Positions 7,459-16,424 are shown, counted from the stretch's first letter. The stretch is DNA of 64,000 nt from Pseudomonas mendocina (GCF_003008615.1 NZ_CP027657.1:5022001-5086000), one strand, 5' to 3'. The notes: generated from the letters alone by a model not told the origin. A program made the numbers and translations.

Positions 7459-8817
7459 ATGAGTTACGACTTTGACCTGTTCGTTATCGGCGCCGGTTCC
7501 GGCGGCGTACGTGCGGCGCGCTTCGCCGCTGGTTATGGTGCCCGCGTGGCGGTCGCCGAGAGCCGCTACCTCGGCGGCACCTGCGTCAACGTCGGCTGCG
7601 TGCCCAAGAAGCTGCTGGTGTACGGCGCGCATTTCGCCGAGGACTTCGAACAGGCCTCGGGGTTCGGCTGGTCGCTGGGCGAAGCCAACTTCGACTGGGC
7701 GACGCTGATCGCCAACAAGAACCGCGAGATCGAACGCCTCAATGGTATCTACCGTAACCTGTTGACCAACAGCGGCGTAAGCCTGTTCGAAGGCCATGCG
7801 CGTATCGTCGATGCCCATACCGTCGAGGTGAACGGTCAGCGTCACAGCGCCGGACGCATTCTGATCGCTACGGGCGGCTGGCCGCAGATCCCGGACATTC
7901 CCGGTCGCGAGCACGCCATCAGCTCCAACGAAGCCTTCTTCCTGAAGCAACTGCCCAAGCGCGTATTGGTTGTGGGTGGCGGCTACATCGCGGTGGAGTT
8001 CGCCTCGATTTTCCATGGCCTGGGCGCACAGACTTCGCTGCTGTATCGCGGCGACCTGTTCTTGCGTGGCTTCGACGGCGCGGTGCGTGAACACCTGCGC
8101 GATGAGTTGAACAAGAAAGGCCTGGATCTGCAGTTCAACGCCGATATCACCAGCATTGCGCGCAATGCCGATGGCAGCCTGGCTGCAACGCTCAAGGATG
8201 GCCGTGTGCTGGAGGCCGATTGCGTGTTCTACGCCACTGGCCGCCGACCGATGCTGGACAACCTCGGCCTGGAGAATGTCGAGGTCAAGCTGGACGAGCG
8301 CGGCTACATCAAAGTGGACGACTTGTTCCAGACCTCCACCCCATCGATTCTCGCCCTGGGCGATGTGATCGGCCGCGTGCAACTGACGCCAGTCGCCTTG
8401 GCCGAAGGCATGGCTGTGGCGCGTCGGCTGTTCAAGCCAGAGGAATATCGCCCGCTGGATTACCGGATGATTCCCACCGCGGTGTTCAGTTTGCCGAACA
8501 TCGGCACTGTCGGCCTCAGCGAGGAGCAGGCCATCGAAGACGGGCACAAGGTGAAAGTCTTCGAGAGTCGTTTCCGCCCGATGAAGCTGACGCTGACCGA
8601 GAACCCGGAGCGCACGTTGATGAAGCTGGTGGTCGATGCCGACAGTGACCGCGTGCTCGGCTGCCACATGGTCGGTCCGGAGGCCGGCGAAATCGTCCAA
8701 GGGTTGGCCGTTGCACTTAAGGCTGGCGCCACCAAGCAGATCTTCGACGAGACCATCGGGGTGCATCCAAGTGCTGCCGAGGAGTTCGTCACTCTGCGTA
8801 CGCCTACCCGGGGCTGA
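7459..8817 (+). CDS. gor: Glutathione-disulfide reductase
   Basis: It reduces oxidised glutathione with NADPH. 452 residues: FAD-binding GAGSGG at 11-16, the redox disulfide C42/C47 in [13 protein letters not shown], a second dinucleotide-binding [10 protein letters not shown], the ATGRRP and ALGDV segments, and the C-terminal HPSAAEE catalytic His/Glu. The ATG at 7459 has AAGGAG upstream. Two cotranscribed genes follow (gaps of 9 and 2 bases), one of them a glyoxalase-fold protein, which fits a role in thiol homeostasis. Confidence 0.95.
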   Translation: MSYDFDLFVIGAGSGGVRAARFAAGYGARVAVAESRYLGGTCVNVGCVPKKLLVYGAHFAEDFEQASGFGWSLGEANFDWATLIANKNREIERLNGIYRNLLTNSGVSLFEGHARIVDAHTVEVNGQRHSAGRILIATGGWPQIPDIPGREHAISSNEAFFLKQLPKRVLVVGGGYIAVEFASIFHGLGAQTSLLYRGDLFLRGFDGAVREHLRDELNKKGLDLQFNADITSIARNADGSLAATLKDGRVLEADCVFYATGRRPMLDNLGLENVEVKLDERGYIKVDDLFQTSTPSILALGDVIGRVQLTPVALAEGMAVARRLFKPEEYRPLDYRMIPTAVFSLPNIGTVGLSEEQAIEDGHKVKVFESRFRPMKLTLTENPERTLMKLVVDADSDRVLGCHMVGPEAGEIVQGLAVALKAGATKQIFDETIGVHPSAAEEFVTLRTPTRG

Positions 8818-8826
8818 GTTCGCATC

Positions 8827-9450
8827 ATGCAGCAGCTGTTCTACATCGCCGATCTGTTCGGTGTAGCAGTGTTCGCCATCACCGGTGCGTTGATGGCCGG
8901 ACGCAAGTCCATGGATCTGTTCGGTGTGCTGGTGATGGCCATCGTCACCGCCCTGGGCGGCGGTACGCTGCGTGACCTGATTCTGGATAATCACCCGGTC
9001 AGCTGGATTCGCGACGATACCTACATCCTGGTCGCCTCGTTGGCAGCGCTGGGCACGGTGGTATGGGTGCGCATGACCCGGCCGATCCATGAGAAAGGCC
9101 TGCTGATCGCCGATGCCTTCGGCCTTGCAGTGTTCACCGTCTACGGCACCGAACTGGCGCTGCAGCATGGCACACCGACCAGCACGGCGGTGATCATGGG
9201 GGTGATGACCGGTGTGGTCGGCGGGGTGATCCGCGACGTGTTGTGCAACGAGATTCCGCTGATCTTCCAGAAGGAAATCTACGCTACCGCCTGCATTGCC
9301 GGCGCGCTGACCTTCATCGGTCTGCGCATGCTGGGTACTCCGCACTGGCTGGATACCTGCGTCGCCATGCTGGTGGTGCTGGGCGCTCGCTTGGCAGCCA
9401 TTCACTGGCACCTGCGCTTGCCGCGTTTTCATCTGCTGGACAGGCATTGA
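8827..9450 (+). CDS. UPF0126 / TRIC-type membrane protein
   Basis: 207 residues with seven likely membrane helices arranged as two repeats. Each repeat has a conserved GGGT.RD or GG.IRD motif: ALGGGTLRDLILD near 50 and VVGGVIRDVLCNE near 135. This is the bacterial UPF0126 family, related to trimeric intracellular cation channels. Its ion is not known from the sequence. It starts 9 bases after gor and ends 2 bases before the next gene. Confidence 0.9.
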   Translation: MQQLFYIADLFGVAVFAITGALMAGRKSMDLFGVLVMAIVTALGGGTLRDLILDNHPVSWIRDDTYILVASLAALGTVVWVRMTRPIHEKGLLIADAFGLAVFTVYGTELALQHGTPTSTAVIMGVMTGVVGGVIRDVLCNEIPLIFQKEIYATACIAGALTFIGLRMLGTPHWLDTCVAMLVVLGARLAAIHWHLRLPRFHLLDRH

Positions 9451-9452
9451 GC

Positions 9453-9842
9453 ATGATCGAACGACTGGATCATCTGGTACTGACGGTGGCCGATATCGCC
9501 ACCACGGTGGACTTCTACGAGCGTGTGCTGGGCATGCGTCATGAGCGTTTTGGCGCCGGGCGCAGCGCCCTGGCCTTCGGTCAACAGAAATTCAACCTGC
9601 ATCAGGCGGGCCGCGAGTTCGAGCCCAAGGCAAGCAGGCCGACGCCAGGTGCCATCGACCTGTGCCTGATCACACTGTGGCCGTTGGAGCGGGTGCTGGC
9701 GCATCTGGCCGAGCAGGGCGTGGTCGTCGAAGAAGGGCCGGTGGCTCGTACCGGCGCCATAGGCCCTATCGAGTCGGTGTACTTCCGTGACCCGGATGGC
9801 AACCTGATCGAAGTCAGCCGCTATCTCGAACCCGCCCAGTAG
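9453..9842 (+). CDS. VOC / glyoxalase-family protein (virulence-type ring-cleavage fold)
   Basis: 129 residues: MIERLDHLVLTVADIATTV opens the first module, and SVYFRDPDGNLIEVSRY closes the second. H7 and the Glu in LIEVS are the expected metal ligands. It is translationally close to the UPF0126 gene. Relatives are annotated as glyoxalase or bleomycin-resistance-type proteins; the substrate is unknown. Confidence 0.85.
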   Translation: MIERLDHLVLTVADIATTVDFYERVLGMRHERFGAGRSALAFGQQKFNLHQAGREFEPKASRPTPGAIDLCLITLWPLERVLAHLAEQGVVVEEGPVARTGAIGPIESVYFRDPDGNLIEVSRYLEPAQ

Positions 9843-9869
9843 GGTGTACCGTGCGTACCGTCTTGCTCA

Positions 9870-10280
9870 TCAGGGTGCCAGTTCCGGATCCTTATCCCGC
9901 TCGGTTTCCTGCGACTGGTCGATGGGCTGAAGATCGGTTGGGCCTGTCTCCTCAGTATCGACATCGTCTTCGGCCGTCGCCAACTGCAGCGTACGGCTGG
10001 TAGACGCCCATACCTCCTGCAGTTTGTCAGGATTCTCGTTGTGACCCGTACCGGTGTTGTTCCAGCCGTTGCTGCTTTGCTGGGCGACGCCGTCCAGGCG
10101 CTCGACCATTTCCAGCGACCACTGCGGCTCCAGCTCGTTGAGCCAGACGGCCAGGGTGGAACTCATAATGCCACCGCCGATGAGCAGCACGTCGACCTTC
10201 TTCGGCTCCTCACCCTGAACGCTCGTACAGCCGAGAGAGAAGGCCAGGCAGGTTATGCCCAGGTTCGTCTTGATGCTCAT
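9870..10280 (-). pseudogene. Truncated malate:quinone oxidoreductase (N-terminal remnant)
   Basis: 136 residues against about 500 in Mqo. The first 75 are clearly Mqo: a leader like that of the membrane-bound form, then [19 protein letters not shown] (FAD-binding loop) and [19 protein letters not shown]. After GTGHNEN the sequence jumps to [16 protein letters not shown] and an acidic low-complexity tail. This suggests an internal deletion of about 360 codons or fusion to new sequence. GGGAG precedes the ATG, so a short protein may still be made, but catalysis is impossible without the substrate domain. Confidence 0.75.
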
Positions 10281-10450
10281 CTACTTGTCTCCCATGCGGT
10301 GCTCGCCACTGCAGTAAGGACTGCAATGCCAAGCCGTTGGTCTGACGACCCGACAGACGGCCAGCGGCGGCGTGCCTGAAATACCTTGAACCGCTCGCCG
10401 CTGCGGTGGGTCAGGTTCTAGTACCGAGTCACACAACTGGTACACCACAC

Positions 10451-11314
10451 ATGATCAAGAAATGCCTGTTTCCAGCTGCCGGTTACGGCACCCGTTTTCT
10501 TCCCGCGACCAAGTCGATGCCCAAGGAAATGCTGCCGGTGGTGGATACGCCGTTGATTCAGTATGGCGTCGAGGAGGCACTCGAGGCCGGGCTGACACAG
10601 ATCGCCATCGTCACCGGACGCGGCAAACGTTCGCTGGAAGATCACTTCGACATCAGTTACGAGCTGGAACATGAAATCTCCAACACCGGCAAGGAAAAGT
10701 CCCTGAGCGGTGTCCGTCACCTGATCGACCAGTGCACCTTCTCTTATACGCGCCAGATGGAAATGAAGGGCCTCGGCCATGCCATCCTTACTGGCCGGCC
10801 CTTGATCGGTGACGAAGCCTTCGCCGTGGTGCTAGCCGATGACCTGTGCCTGAACCTCGACGGCGATGGCGTACTGACCCAGATGGTCAAGCTTTACGAG
10901 CAGTTTCGCTGCTCCATCGTGGCTATCCAGGAGGTACCGATGGAGGAAGTCTCGCGCTATGGCGTGATCGCCGGTGAGGCCTTGCGCGATGACATCTTCC
11001 GTGTCGAGAGCATGGTGGAAAAACCCTGTCCCGAAGATGCGCCCTCCAACCTGGCGATCATCGGTCGCTACATCCTGACGCCCGACATCTTCGCCCTGAT
11101 CGAACAGACCGATCCGGGCAGCAGCGGTGAAATCCAGATCACCGATGCGCTGATGAAGCAGGCCAAGGAGGGCTGCGTTCTGGCCTACAAGTTCAAGGGC
11201 CAGCGCTTCGATTGTGGCTCGGCCGAAGGTTATGTGCAGGCCACCAATTTCTGCTTCGAGAACCGTCACAAAACGCATCCTGTGACGGCTAGCCCGCGTT
11301 TGCAGGCGGTCTGA
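10451..11314 (+). CDS. galU: UTP--glucose-1-phosphate uridylyltransferase (copy 2)
   Basis: 287 residues, with the same MIKKCLFPAAGYGTRFLP start as copy 1 and most of the sequence identical. It differs in a longer C-terminal tail (THPVTASPRLQAV) and in local substitutions. The ribosome site is weak, unlike copy 1. It lies at the edge of the stress island and ahead of a KGG gene, so it may supply UDP-glucose for glucan or trehalose synthesis under stress while copy 1 serves ugd. That division is an inference. Confidence 0.93.
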   Translation: MIKKCLFPAAGYGTRFLPATKSMPKEMLPVVDTPLIQYGVEEALEAGLTQIAIVTGRGKRSLEDHFDISYELEHEISNTGKEKSLSGVRHLIDQCTFSYTRQMEMKGLGHAILTGRPLIGDEAFAVVLADDLCLNLDGDGVLTQMVKLYEQFRCSIVAIQEVPMEEVSRYGVIAGEALRDDIFRVESMVEKPCPEDAPSNLAIIGRYILTPDIFALIEQTDPGSSGEIQITDALMKQAKEGCVLAYKFKGQRFDCGSAEGYVQATNFCFENRHKTHPVTASPRLQAV

Positions 11315-11496
11315 GTGCTGGCCGGAAAAGGAGCATGAAGGATGAACGACAAGACCTTAGCACCCGCTTCACGCCGATGACTGCAGTGTGGTCACTGGCT
11401 GATGAAAAAATAGCCTGAACGAGTAGACGTAGGGTCTGCCTCAACTTATGTGCAGGCAATCACGCCTCGCGAACAAACCACCAGGAGGTACCAGCA

Positions 11497-11667
11497 ATGG
11501 CGACCAACAAGAATCCGGGTAACTTCGCAAACGATCGACAGAAGGCTTCGGAGGCAGGCCGAAAAGGCGGCCATAACAGCGGCGGCAACTTTGCCAATGA
11601 CCGCCAGCGTGCAGCTGAAGCTGGGCGCAAGGGCGGCCAGAGTCGCCGCCGTGACCTCGAGCCGTGA
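11497..11667 (+). CDS. KGG-repeat general stress protein (56 aa)
   Basis: A very hydrophilic 56-residue protein built from two near-identical repeats: GNFANDRQKASEAGRKGG at 8-25 and GNFANDRQRAAEAGRKGG at 30-47. This is the KGG or GsiB/YciG-type stress family, thought to be induced by osmotic or stationary stress. AGGAGG lies 8 bases before the ATG. A GAAC-N18-TC element lies upstream (11417-11445). A hairpin follows it, then the hemerythrin gene. Confidence 0.9.
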   Translation: MATNKNPGNFANDRQKASEAGRKGGHNSGGNFANDRQRAAEAGRKGGQSRRRDLEP

Positions 11668-11676
11668 TCGTCCCCT

Positions 11677-11701
11677 CAGAGCCCGCTTCCAGCGGGCTCT
11701 G
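11677..11701 (+). terminator. Hairpin after the KGG gene
   Basis: CAGAGCCCGCT pairs perfectly with AGCGGGCTCTG around three bases. Only a weak T run follows, so it may be a partial terminator or an mRNA-stabilising hairpin before the hemerythrin gene. Confidence 0.6.
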
Positions 11702-11746
11702 ACATTTCTGACCGGTGTGATTAAAAGACCTGAGGAGGGCATGACG

Positions 11747-12217
11747 ATGAACGCCATCGATCTGCTGAAAAAAGACCACGAAACCGTCAAAGAGCTGTTG
11801 GGCAAACTTGAGGAGACCACCGAGCGCGCCGTGCAGACACGCAAGAAGCTGCTGCTCAAGATCGAGCAGGAGCTGAAGATCCATACCGAGCTGGAAGAGA
11901 GGATTTTCTATCCAGCTTTCAAGCGGGCCGGCGACAAGAACGACGCAGTGCTCACCGTCGAAGCCAAGGAAGAGCATCGTGTGGTGGAGGCTCTGGTGCT
12001 ACCGGACATCAAGAAAACCCCGCCCTCGGCGCTGGAGTTTGCGGGGCGGGCCAAGGTGCTCAAGGAGTTGCTCGAACACCATATCGAGGAAGAGGAGCGT
12101 GACATGTTTCCCCAGGCCAGAAAGCTGCTGAGCAATCGTCAGCTGGAGGAACTGGGTGAAGCGATGGAAGTGCTGCGCAAATCGCTCAAAGATAACTCGC
12201 AGGCCAAGGCGGCCTGA
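11747..12217 (+). CDS. Hemerythrin HHE domain protein
   Basis: 156 residues, all helical. Iron-binding His/Glu residues appear in the expected order: KKDHETVKELL, ELKIHTELEERIFYPAF, AKEEHRVVEAL and LLEHHIEEEERDMFP. It probably carries a non-haem diiron site for oxygen, NO or iron handling in the cytoplasm. An in-frame ATG lies at 11741, but the one at 11747 is 8 bases after GGAGG and is preferred. It lies in a run of small stress genes. Confidence 0.9.
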   Translation: MNAIDLLKKDHETVKELLGKLEETTERAVQTRKKLLLKIEQELKIHTELEERIFYPAFKRAGDKNDAVLTVEAKEEHRVVEALVLPDIKKTPPSALEFAGRAKVLKELLEHHIEEEERDMFPQARKLLSNRQLEELGEAMEVLRKSLKDNSQAKAA

Positions 12218-12265
12218 TCCGTCAGGTAGTAGGCTGGCTCCTGCGACAAGCAAGTACCTGTCAGC

Positions 12266-13234
12266 TCAACGCTGTCTAAGGTGGGGCTGATAGGTCAGAC
12301 GCAGGGCCACACAGGCGATGCGCTCGGCCTGGGCATAATCCATTTTATCCAACTCCTCGCCAAACACGTCCGGATCGATTTCTTCGTAGCTCCAGTTCCA
12401 ACCGGTATCGCGCAGGGACAGGCGAATAGCGTTGAGCAATGGGTCTTCGCCGTCGAAGATGGCCACGCCGGTATACAGCAGCAAGGTGCCGCCCGGCGCC
12501 AGTCGCTCCATCGCCGTGTCGAAGATCGCCAGCGACAGCCCGGCACCATGCTTGCCACCGCCGTGGCGATAGGTGCGTTGCTGCGCATCGAGCATATAGG
12601 GCGGGTTGGCGATGATCAGATCGAACTGTCCCTCCACATCGCACAGCAGATCACTGCTTTGCACACGCAGGTTGTAGATACCGGCGAGCCGCGCATTCAC
12701 CGCCGTCAGGGCCAGCGCACGCGGGTTGATATCCAGCGCCATCACCTCCGCACCAGGGCGCAGTAGCGCTGCGGTGATCGCCCCAGGACCAGCGCCGCAG
12801 CCGATGTCGGCGATACGGCGCAGTGGTTGGTTGCTACGGTTCAGGTAGTCGCGCAGCAGGCGGGTGAAACGATAGGTATCGGGGCCGAAGAACACCGCAT
12901 CGGTCTCGTCGGTGGGAAAGCGTGAGTGCGCATAGAGACCGTCGCCCAGCGTCGCCCAGCGCACCCGGCTGAGCCAGCCATCCCCCTGAGCTTGCAACAC
13001 TCCCGCGCCACGCATCGCCTCGACGATCTCGGCCTCCAGCAAGCCGTCCTGGAAGGGGCGACTCCAACCGAAGACATCGCGCAGGTCGTGTGCGCGTTGG
13101 TTCCCTGGGCGCTGGTTGACACGCTGGTGAGTGAGTGGGGTAGGGGGGACGAAGTGATAACCGCGTGCGCGCAAGAGCGTGCCCAAACGCAGCAAGGCAA
13201 GGGTTTCGGCGGAATCGAAGGCGTGCTCATGCAT
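12266..13234 (-). CDS. Class I SAM-dependent methyltransferase (HemK/RsmC-like)
   Basis: 322 residues. An N-terminal segment of about 120 residues of unknown fold precedes a Rossmann domain: IADIGCGAGPGAI (SAM-binding motif I), VMALDINPRAL (motif II) and DLIIANPPYM (NPPY catalytic motif). NPPY points to methylation of an amide or exocyclic amine, as in HemK or N6-adenine enzymes. It starts 15 bases after the HDO-family gene and is probably cotranscribed with it. Their shared job is unknown. Confidence 0.85.
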   Translation of the reverse strand: MHEHAFDSAETLALLRLGTLLRARGYHFVPPTPLTHQRVNQRPGNQRAHDLRDVFGWSRPFQDGLLEAEIVEAMRGAGVLQAQGDGWLSRVRWATLGDGLYAHSRFPTDETDAVFFGPDTYRFTRLLRDYLNRSNQPLRRIADIGCGAGPGAITAALLRPGAEVMALDINPRALALTAVNARLAGIYNLRVQSSDLLCDVEGQFDLIIANPPYMLDAQQRTYRHGGGKHGAGLSLAIFDTAMERLAPGGTLLLYTGVAIFDGEDPLLNAIRLSLRDTGWNWSYEEIDPDVFGEELDKMDYAQAERIACVALRLTYQPHLRQR

Positions 13235-13249
13235 GTGACGTCTCCATTG

Positions 13250-14650
13250 TCAGCGCGCCTGCTTTGCCAGCGCGGCGAAGGTTCGGCTGGCGCTCAGGCC
13301 GGCCGTTGTCGAGTGATAGGCTGGCGCTTGTAATGCGATCAGCCGTGCTTCCCGTTGAGTGGCATCCAGATGCTGGAGCTCCACCAGCAGGTCATGCCGC
13401 TCGCGATCCAGTTCACCGCACTGCTGCGCGGTTTTCGGCAACTGCGCCACGGCGCTCGGATGGCGGCGGCGAAAGGGGTTGTATTGGGTGTCCTGGCTCC
13501 AGCTGCCGGCGATCCAGTCATGCAGCAAGTGCCGTTCGTAGACACTGAACACACCAAACATGGAAGCACCTTCGCCCTCGACCAGCCGCCAGAAGCGGCT
13601 GTTGGCCGGATCTCTGTTACGCCTGATCCAGCCCTGACGTTGCAGAGCCTCGAGAAAACCGCCAAGGCCGTCGGTTTCGCCCAGCCATTCGTTTACCGTG
13701 CGCCCCTCTATCCGGCAGTAGTCGGAGTGCATATGGGTGGCCACACTGCGCTTGCGCTCCAGTGCCCGTAGCAGCTCACGCTCGAGATCGAAATGCTCGA
13801 TCACCGCGGTGGAACCGATGCCCAGATCGTTGAGGCAATAGCCGCGCATCACCCGTCGATAGAACGCCTGCGCATCGCCCACCAGTGGCAGGTTGTCCAG
13901 CAGGCTCTGTACCGCCTTGGCGGCATGACCGCTGGCGCTGTTGTCGATGGTGACGTGCAGTTGGAAGTAATAGGGATCAATGCCCAGTTCGTTGAGTTCG
14001 AAGGCCGTGATCAACAGGTGCAACGGCAATTGTTCGTAGCCGAGGTTGTAACCGATGACCTCGGGCAGGTAATCCTCGGTCAACAAGCCCAGGGCCAACT
14101 GGATCGCGCCCTGGCGGTAGAGCGCGTCATCCAGTTCGCCCAGGTCGTCGCAGCCTTGCGTTGCCAACAGCCGGCGATACAGGCAGACGTGGTTCTGCGC
14201 AGCGATGCCATCGCCCAGCTCTTCCAGGTAGGTACGCACCAGCGGGTACAGACGGTTGTCACGCCAATGCGGCAGCGTGCCGTAGAGCCAGGCGCCATCG
14301 ACCAGCTTGGTCGGTGCGACGCTGCGCAGGAAATACAAGGCGTGGGCATGACCGGTGAAGTAGCGACGCCCTTCGCCAGCCCGCCGCTCGGCCAGGTAGC
14401 TCGCATATTCAACGCTCACTGCCTGACTGTGCTGAACAGACCAGGCCGGCAACGCCTGCACCGTTGGCGGCAGGTTGCAGGGTAAGCGCTGTGCTTCGTG
14501 CAGACACTCTTCGATGAAGTCGCGCGCCAGGGCATGGCCGTGCACGGGTTCCTCCAGCAACTGACGGTAGATGCGTTGCCAGGGGCCGCAGCTGGCGGCA
14601 AGGGAAATGGGCTGGGTAGCAGGCGTGTCGACGAAGCTCGCGATCGACAT
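13250..14650 (-). CDS. Iron-containing redox enzyme, heme-oxygenase-like diiron (HDO) family
   Basis: 466 residues. The start at MSIASFVDTPATQ has AGGAG upstream. The middle part (about 190-330) has the helical pattern LLTEDYLPEVIGYNLGYEQLP, ITAFELNELGIDPYYFQLH and TIDNSASGHAAKAVQ, with Glu/His residues as in heme-oxygenase-like diiron oxidases. Known HDO enzymes cleave C-C or C-N bonds or hydroxylate N. The substrate cannot be read here. It is cotranscribed with a methyltransferase and divergent from a GCS2-type ligase. Confidence 0.75.
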   Translation of the reverse strand: MSIASFVDTPATQPISLAASCGPWQRIYRQLLEEPVHGHALARDFIEECLHEAQRLPCNLPPTVQALPAWSVQHSQAVSVEYASYLAERRAGEGRRYFTGHAHALYFLRSVAPTKLVDGAWLYGTLPHWRDNRLYPLVRTYLEELGDGIAAQNHVCLYRRLLATQGCDDLGELDDALYRQGAIQLALGLLTEDYLPEVIGYNLGYEQLPLHLLITAFELNELGIDPYYFQLHVTIDNSASGHAAKAVQSLLDNLPLVGDAQAFYRRVMRGYCLNDLGIGSTAVIEHFDLERELLRALERKRSVATHMHSDYCRIEGRTVNEWLGETDGLGGFLEALQRQGWIRRNRDPANSRFWRLVEGEGASMFGVFSVYERHLLHDWIAGSWSQDTQYNPFRRRHPSAVAQLPKTAQQCGELDRERHDLLVELQHLDATQREARLIALQAPAYHSTTAGLSASRTFAALAKQAR

Positions 14651-14807
14651 GGGGCAGATCTCCTCGTTCGGGGCCATGTTCTGTGTAGGAGAGGAGCCCG
14701 AGAACAAAGATTCCACCTAAATTGCGCCGCACGTTTTTGAACCATTGCTGCAGAGCGATGCTGCCTACGGGATTTGCGCTCCGGTCCGTCATCGGCATCG
14801 ATAGGTT

Positions 14808-14834
14808 GAACCAGGCGGCCCGGCGATCCTCCAC
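14808..14834 (+). promoter_or_regulatory. Candidate AlgU-type promoter of the GCS2-like ligase gene
   Basis: GAACCA (14808-14813), 16 bases, then TCCAC (14830-14834). The start would be about 23 bases before the ATG. It was found by eye and fits the ECF pattern GAACTT-N16/17-TC only partly. Confidence 0.35.
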
Positions 14835-14862
14835 AAGCAGGAACGGATGGAGCGAATAAGTC

Positions 14863-15999
14863 ATGGCAGCAAGCACTTTTGGCATCGAGGAAGAATATTT
14901 TCTCACTGATCTGAACAGCCGTAGGGTCGCGCAAAACGGTGTTGAGGCATTTGCCGAAGCCAGCCGGCGCGAGTTGGGCGAGCGGATCACACGGGAGATG
15001 TTCGCTGCCCAGTTCGAAGTGGTGAGCCCTGTGTTGCATGACCTCGACGAGGCGCGCAAATGTCTGGGCGACGCGCGCCGCACCCTGGCCCGGCTGGCTG
15101 CTGAACACGACTGCGGCATCCTCGCGGCCGGCACTCATCCGCTGGAGCAGTGGCGCCGCGTGCAAGCCATGGACACAGCGCGTTATCGGGCGATTTTCGA
15201 CGACTACCGTATCGTCGCTAGCCGCAGCGTACTGGCCGGCCTGCACATACATGTCGGAGTGCCCAAAGAAGTCGACCGCATACGCCTGATGAACCGGTTG
15301 ACGCCATGGTTACCCTTGTTGCTGGGGCTGAGTGCCTCCTCGCCATTCTGGGATGGCCGACCCAGCGGGCTGATGAGCTATCGCCAGGCCGTCTGCGATG
15401 AGTGGCCACGGATGGGAATTCCCGACCATTTTCACGATACCGCCGAGTATCAGCACTATCTGAAGGTGATGACCGACACCGGCTGCATCGCCTCGGCCAT
15501 CAACCTGTGGTGGAACATTCGCCCCTCCTTGCGCTATCCGACGCTGGAGCTGCGCATCGCCGATGCCTGTCCCAGCCTTGAGGATGCGCTGTGCATTGCC
15601 GGGCTGTTTCGCGCGATGGTCGATCATGCCCTGAACGCACCGCACCCTGCCTGGTTCGACGATCCACTGACGCGCATCCTTACCGTGGAAAATCGCTGGC
15701 GGGCCAAGCGCAGGGGGATGCGCGGCCTGTTCGTCGAACCCCACAGCCAACGCACGCTGCCGTTCACTGCCTGGCTGGAGACGGCGCTGCAGTGCATCAC
15801 CGAACATGTCCCAGCCAAGGATCGGCCAATACTGGCGCACGCACGCAAACTCGCACGTCTGGGCGGCAGCGCCGAAGCGCAGCTGCGTATCTACCGACGT
15901 GCGCGTTGCAATGGCGTCGAACAGCGTGACGCGCTGTATGAAGTGGTCGACACGCTGCTGGCGCAGACGGCTCTGCAGGAGGTTCGGCAAATAGCCTGA
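14863..15999 (+). CDS. Carboxylate-amine ligase, GCS2 / YbdK family
   Basis: 378 residues. FGIEEEYFL at the N-terminus is the metal/ATP signature of glutamate-cysteine ligase family 2. LHIHVGV, GIEEE, and NLWWNIRPSLRYPTLELRIADAC are intact, and so is the basic patch late in the protein. Enzymes of this family have weak glutamate-cysteine ligase activity or ligate other amino acids. The true substrate is unknown. Its neighbours, a divergent HDO enzyme and methyltransferase, hint at a small-molecule pathway. Confidence 0.88.
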   Translation: MAASTFGIEEEYFLTDLNSRRVAQNGVEAFAEASRRELGERITREMFAAQFEVVSPVLHDLDEARKCLGDARRTLARLAAEHDCGILAAGTHPLEQWRRVQAMDTARYRAIFDDYRIVASRSVLAGLHIHVGVPKEVDRIRLMNRLTPWLPLLLGLSASSPFWDGRPSGLMSYRQAVCDEWPRMGIPDHFHDTAEYQHYLKVMTDTGCIASAINLWWNIRPSLRYPTLELRIADACPSLEDALCIAGLFRAMVDHALNAPHPAWFDDPLTRILTVENRWRAKRRGMRGLFVEPHSQRTLPFTAWLETALQCITEHVPAKDRPILAHARKLARLGGSAEAQLRIYRRARCNGVEQRDALYEVVDTLLAQTALQEVRQIA

Positions 16000-16026
16000 A
16001 CCTTTGCCCGGCACACCGCCTTCTAA
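15998..16026 (+). promoter_or_regulatory. Candidate AlgU-type promoter of the DUF2892 gene
   Basis: GAACCT (15998-16003), 18 bases, then TCTAA (16022-16026). The preceding bases AGCCT also occur before the matching motifs upstream of the KGG gene and glgE. The spacing is one base longer than the usual AlgU range. Confidence 0.35.
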
Positions 16027-16079
16027 AACCTACAGGAGCCTGAACTGGCTCCGTCATTCAACCTTCAGGAGGAAACGCC

Positions 16080-16424
16080 ATGTCACTGACCCATAACGTC
16101 CATCGACTGGAGCGCGCTGTTTCGCTCGCTACAGGGGCCAGCGCTGTCGTCGCCGGCGTCTGCCAGGGTGGCACTTCAGGTGTGCTCAAGGCCCTTGGCG
16201 GCGCCGCACTGCTGCAGCGCGGTCTGACCGGGCACTGCGTGGTCAAGGGGTTGATCAGTGATCCCAAGGCCGAGATCGAATGCTTGCGCGAGTGCGTGGC
16301 CGAACTGCGTGCGGCCTTGCCACGGCTGCAGAAGGAAGTGGCAGAGATGAAAGGGCGTCAGGAGAACCGCCTGGATCACGCCGTGGAAGAAACCTTTCCG
16401 GCTAGCGACCCGATCTCGCCGTGA
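16080..16424 (+). CDS. DUF2892 (YgaP membrane-domain-like) small protein with ETFPASDP tail
   Basis: 114 residues. Two short hydrophobic helices (SLATGASAVVAGVCQG and LKALGGAALLQRGLTGHCV) match the DUF2892 pattern. A coiled charged stretch (LRECVAELRAALPRLQKEVAEM) and the tail DHAVEETFPASDPISP follow. That tail recurs, from memory, on unrelated small Pseudomonas proteins including some metallothioneins, and is of unknown role. AGGAGG precedes the ATG. It is the first of three closely spaced stress-type genes. Confidence 0.8.
   Translation: MSLTHNVHRLERAVSLATGASAVVAGVCQGGTSGVLKALGGAALLQRGLTGHCVVKGLISDPKAEIECLRECVAELRAALPRLQKEVAEMKGRQENRLDHAVEETFPASDPISP

Noticed and set aside
7288..9447. 719-codon minus-strand open frame opposite gor and the UPF0126 gene
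   Set aside because: A GC-rich shadow of well-supported genes on the other strand; its His/Gln-rich content has no domain and no separate ribosome site.
16035..16052. GGAGCC-TGAACT-GGCTCC hairpin before the DUF2892 gene
   Set aside because: A perfect 6-bp stem but no T tract. It lies in the 5' leader, so terminator status is not supported and it is too short for a riboswitch.
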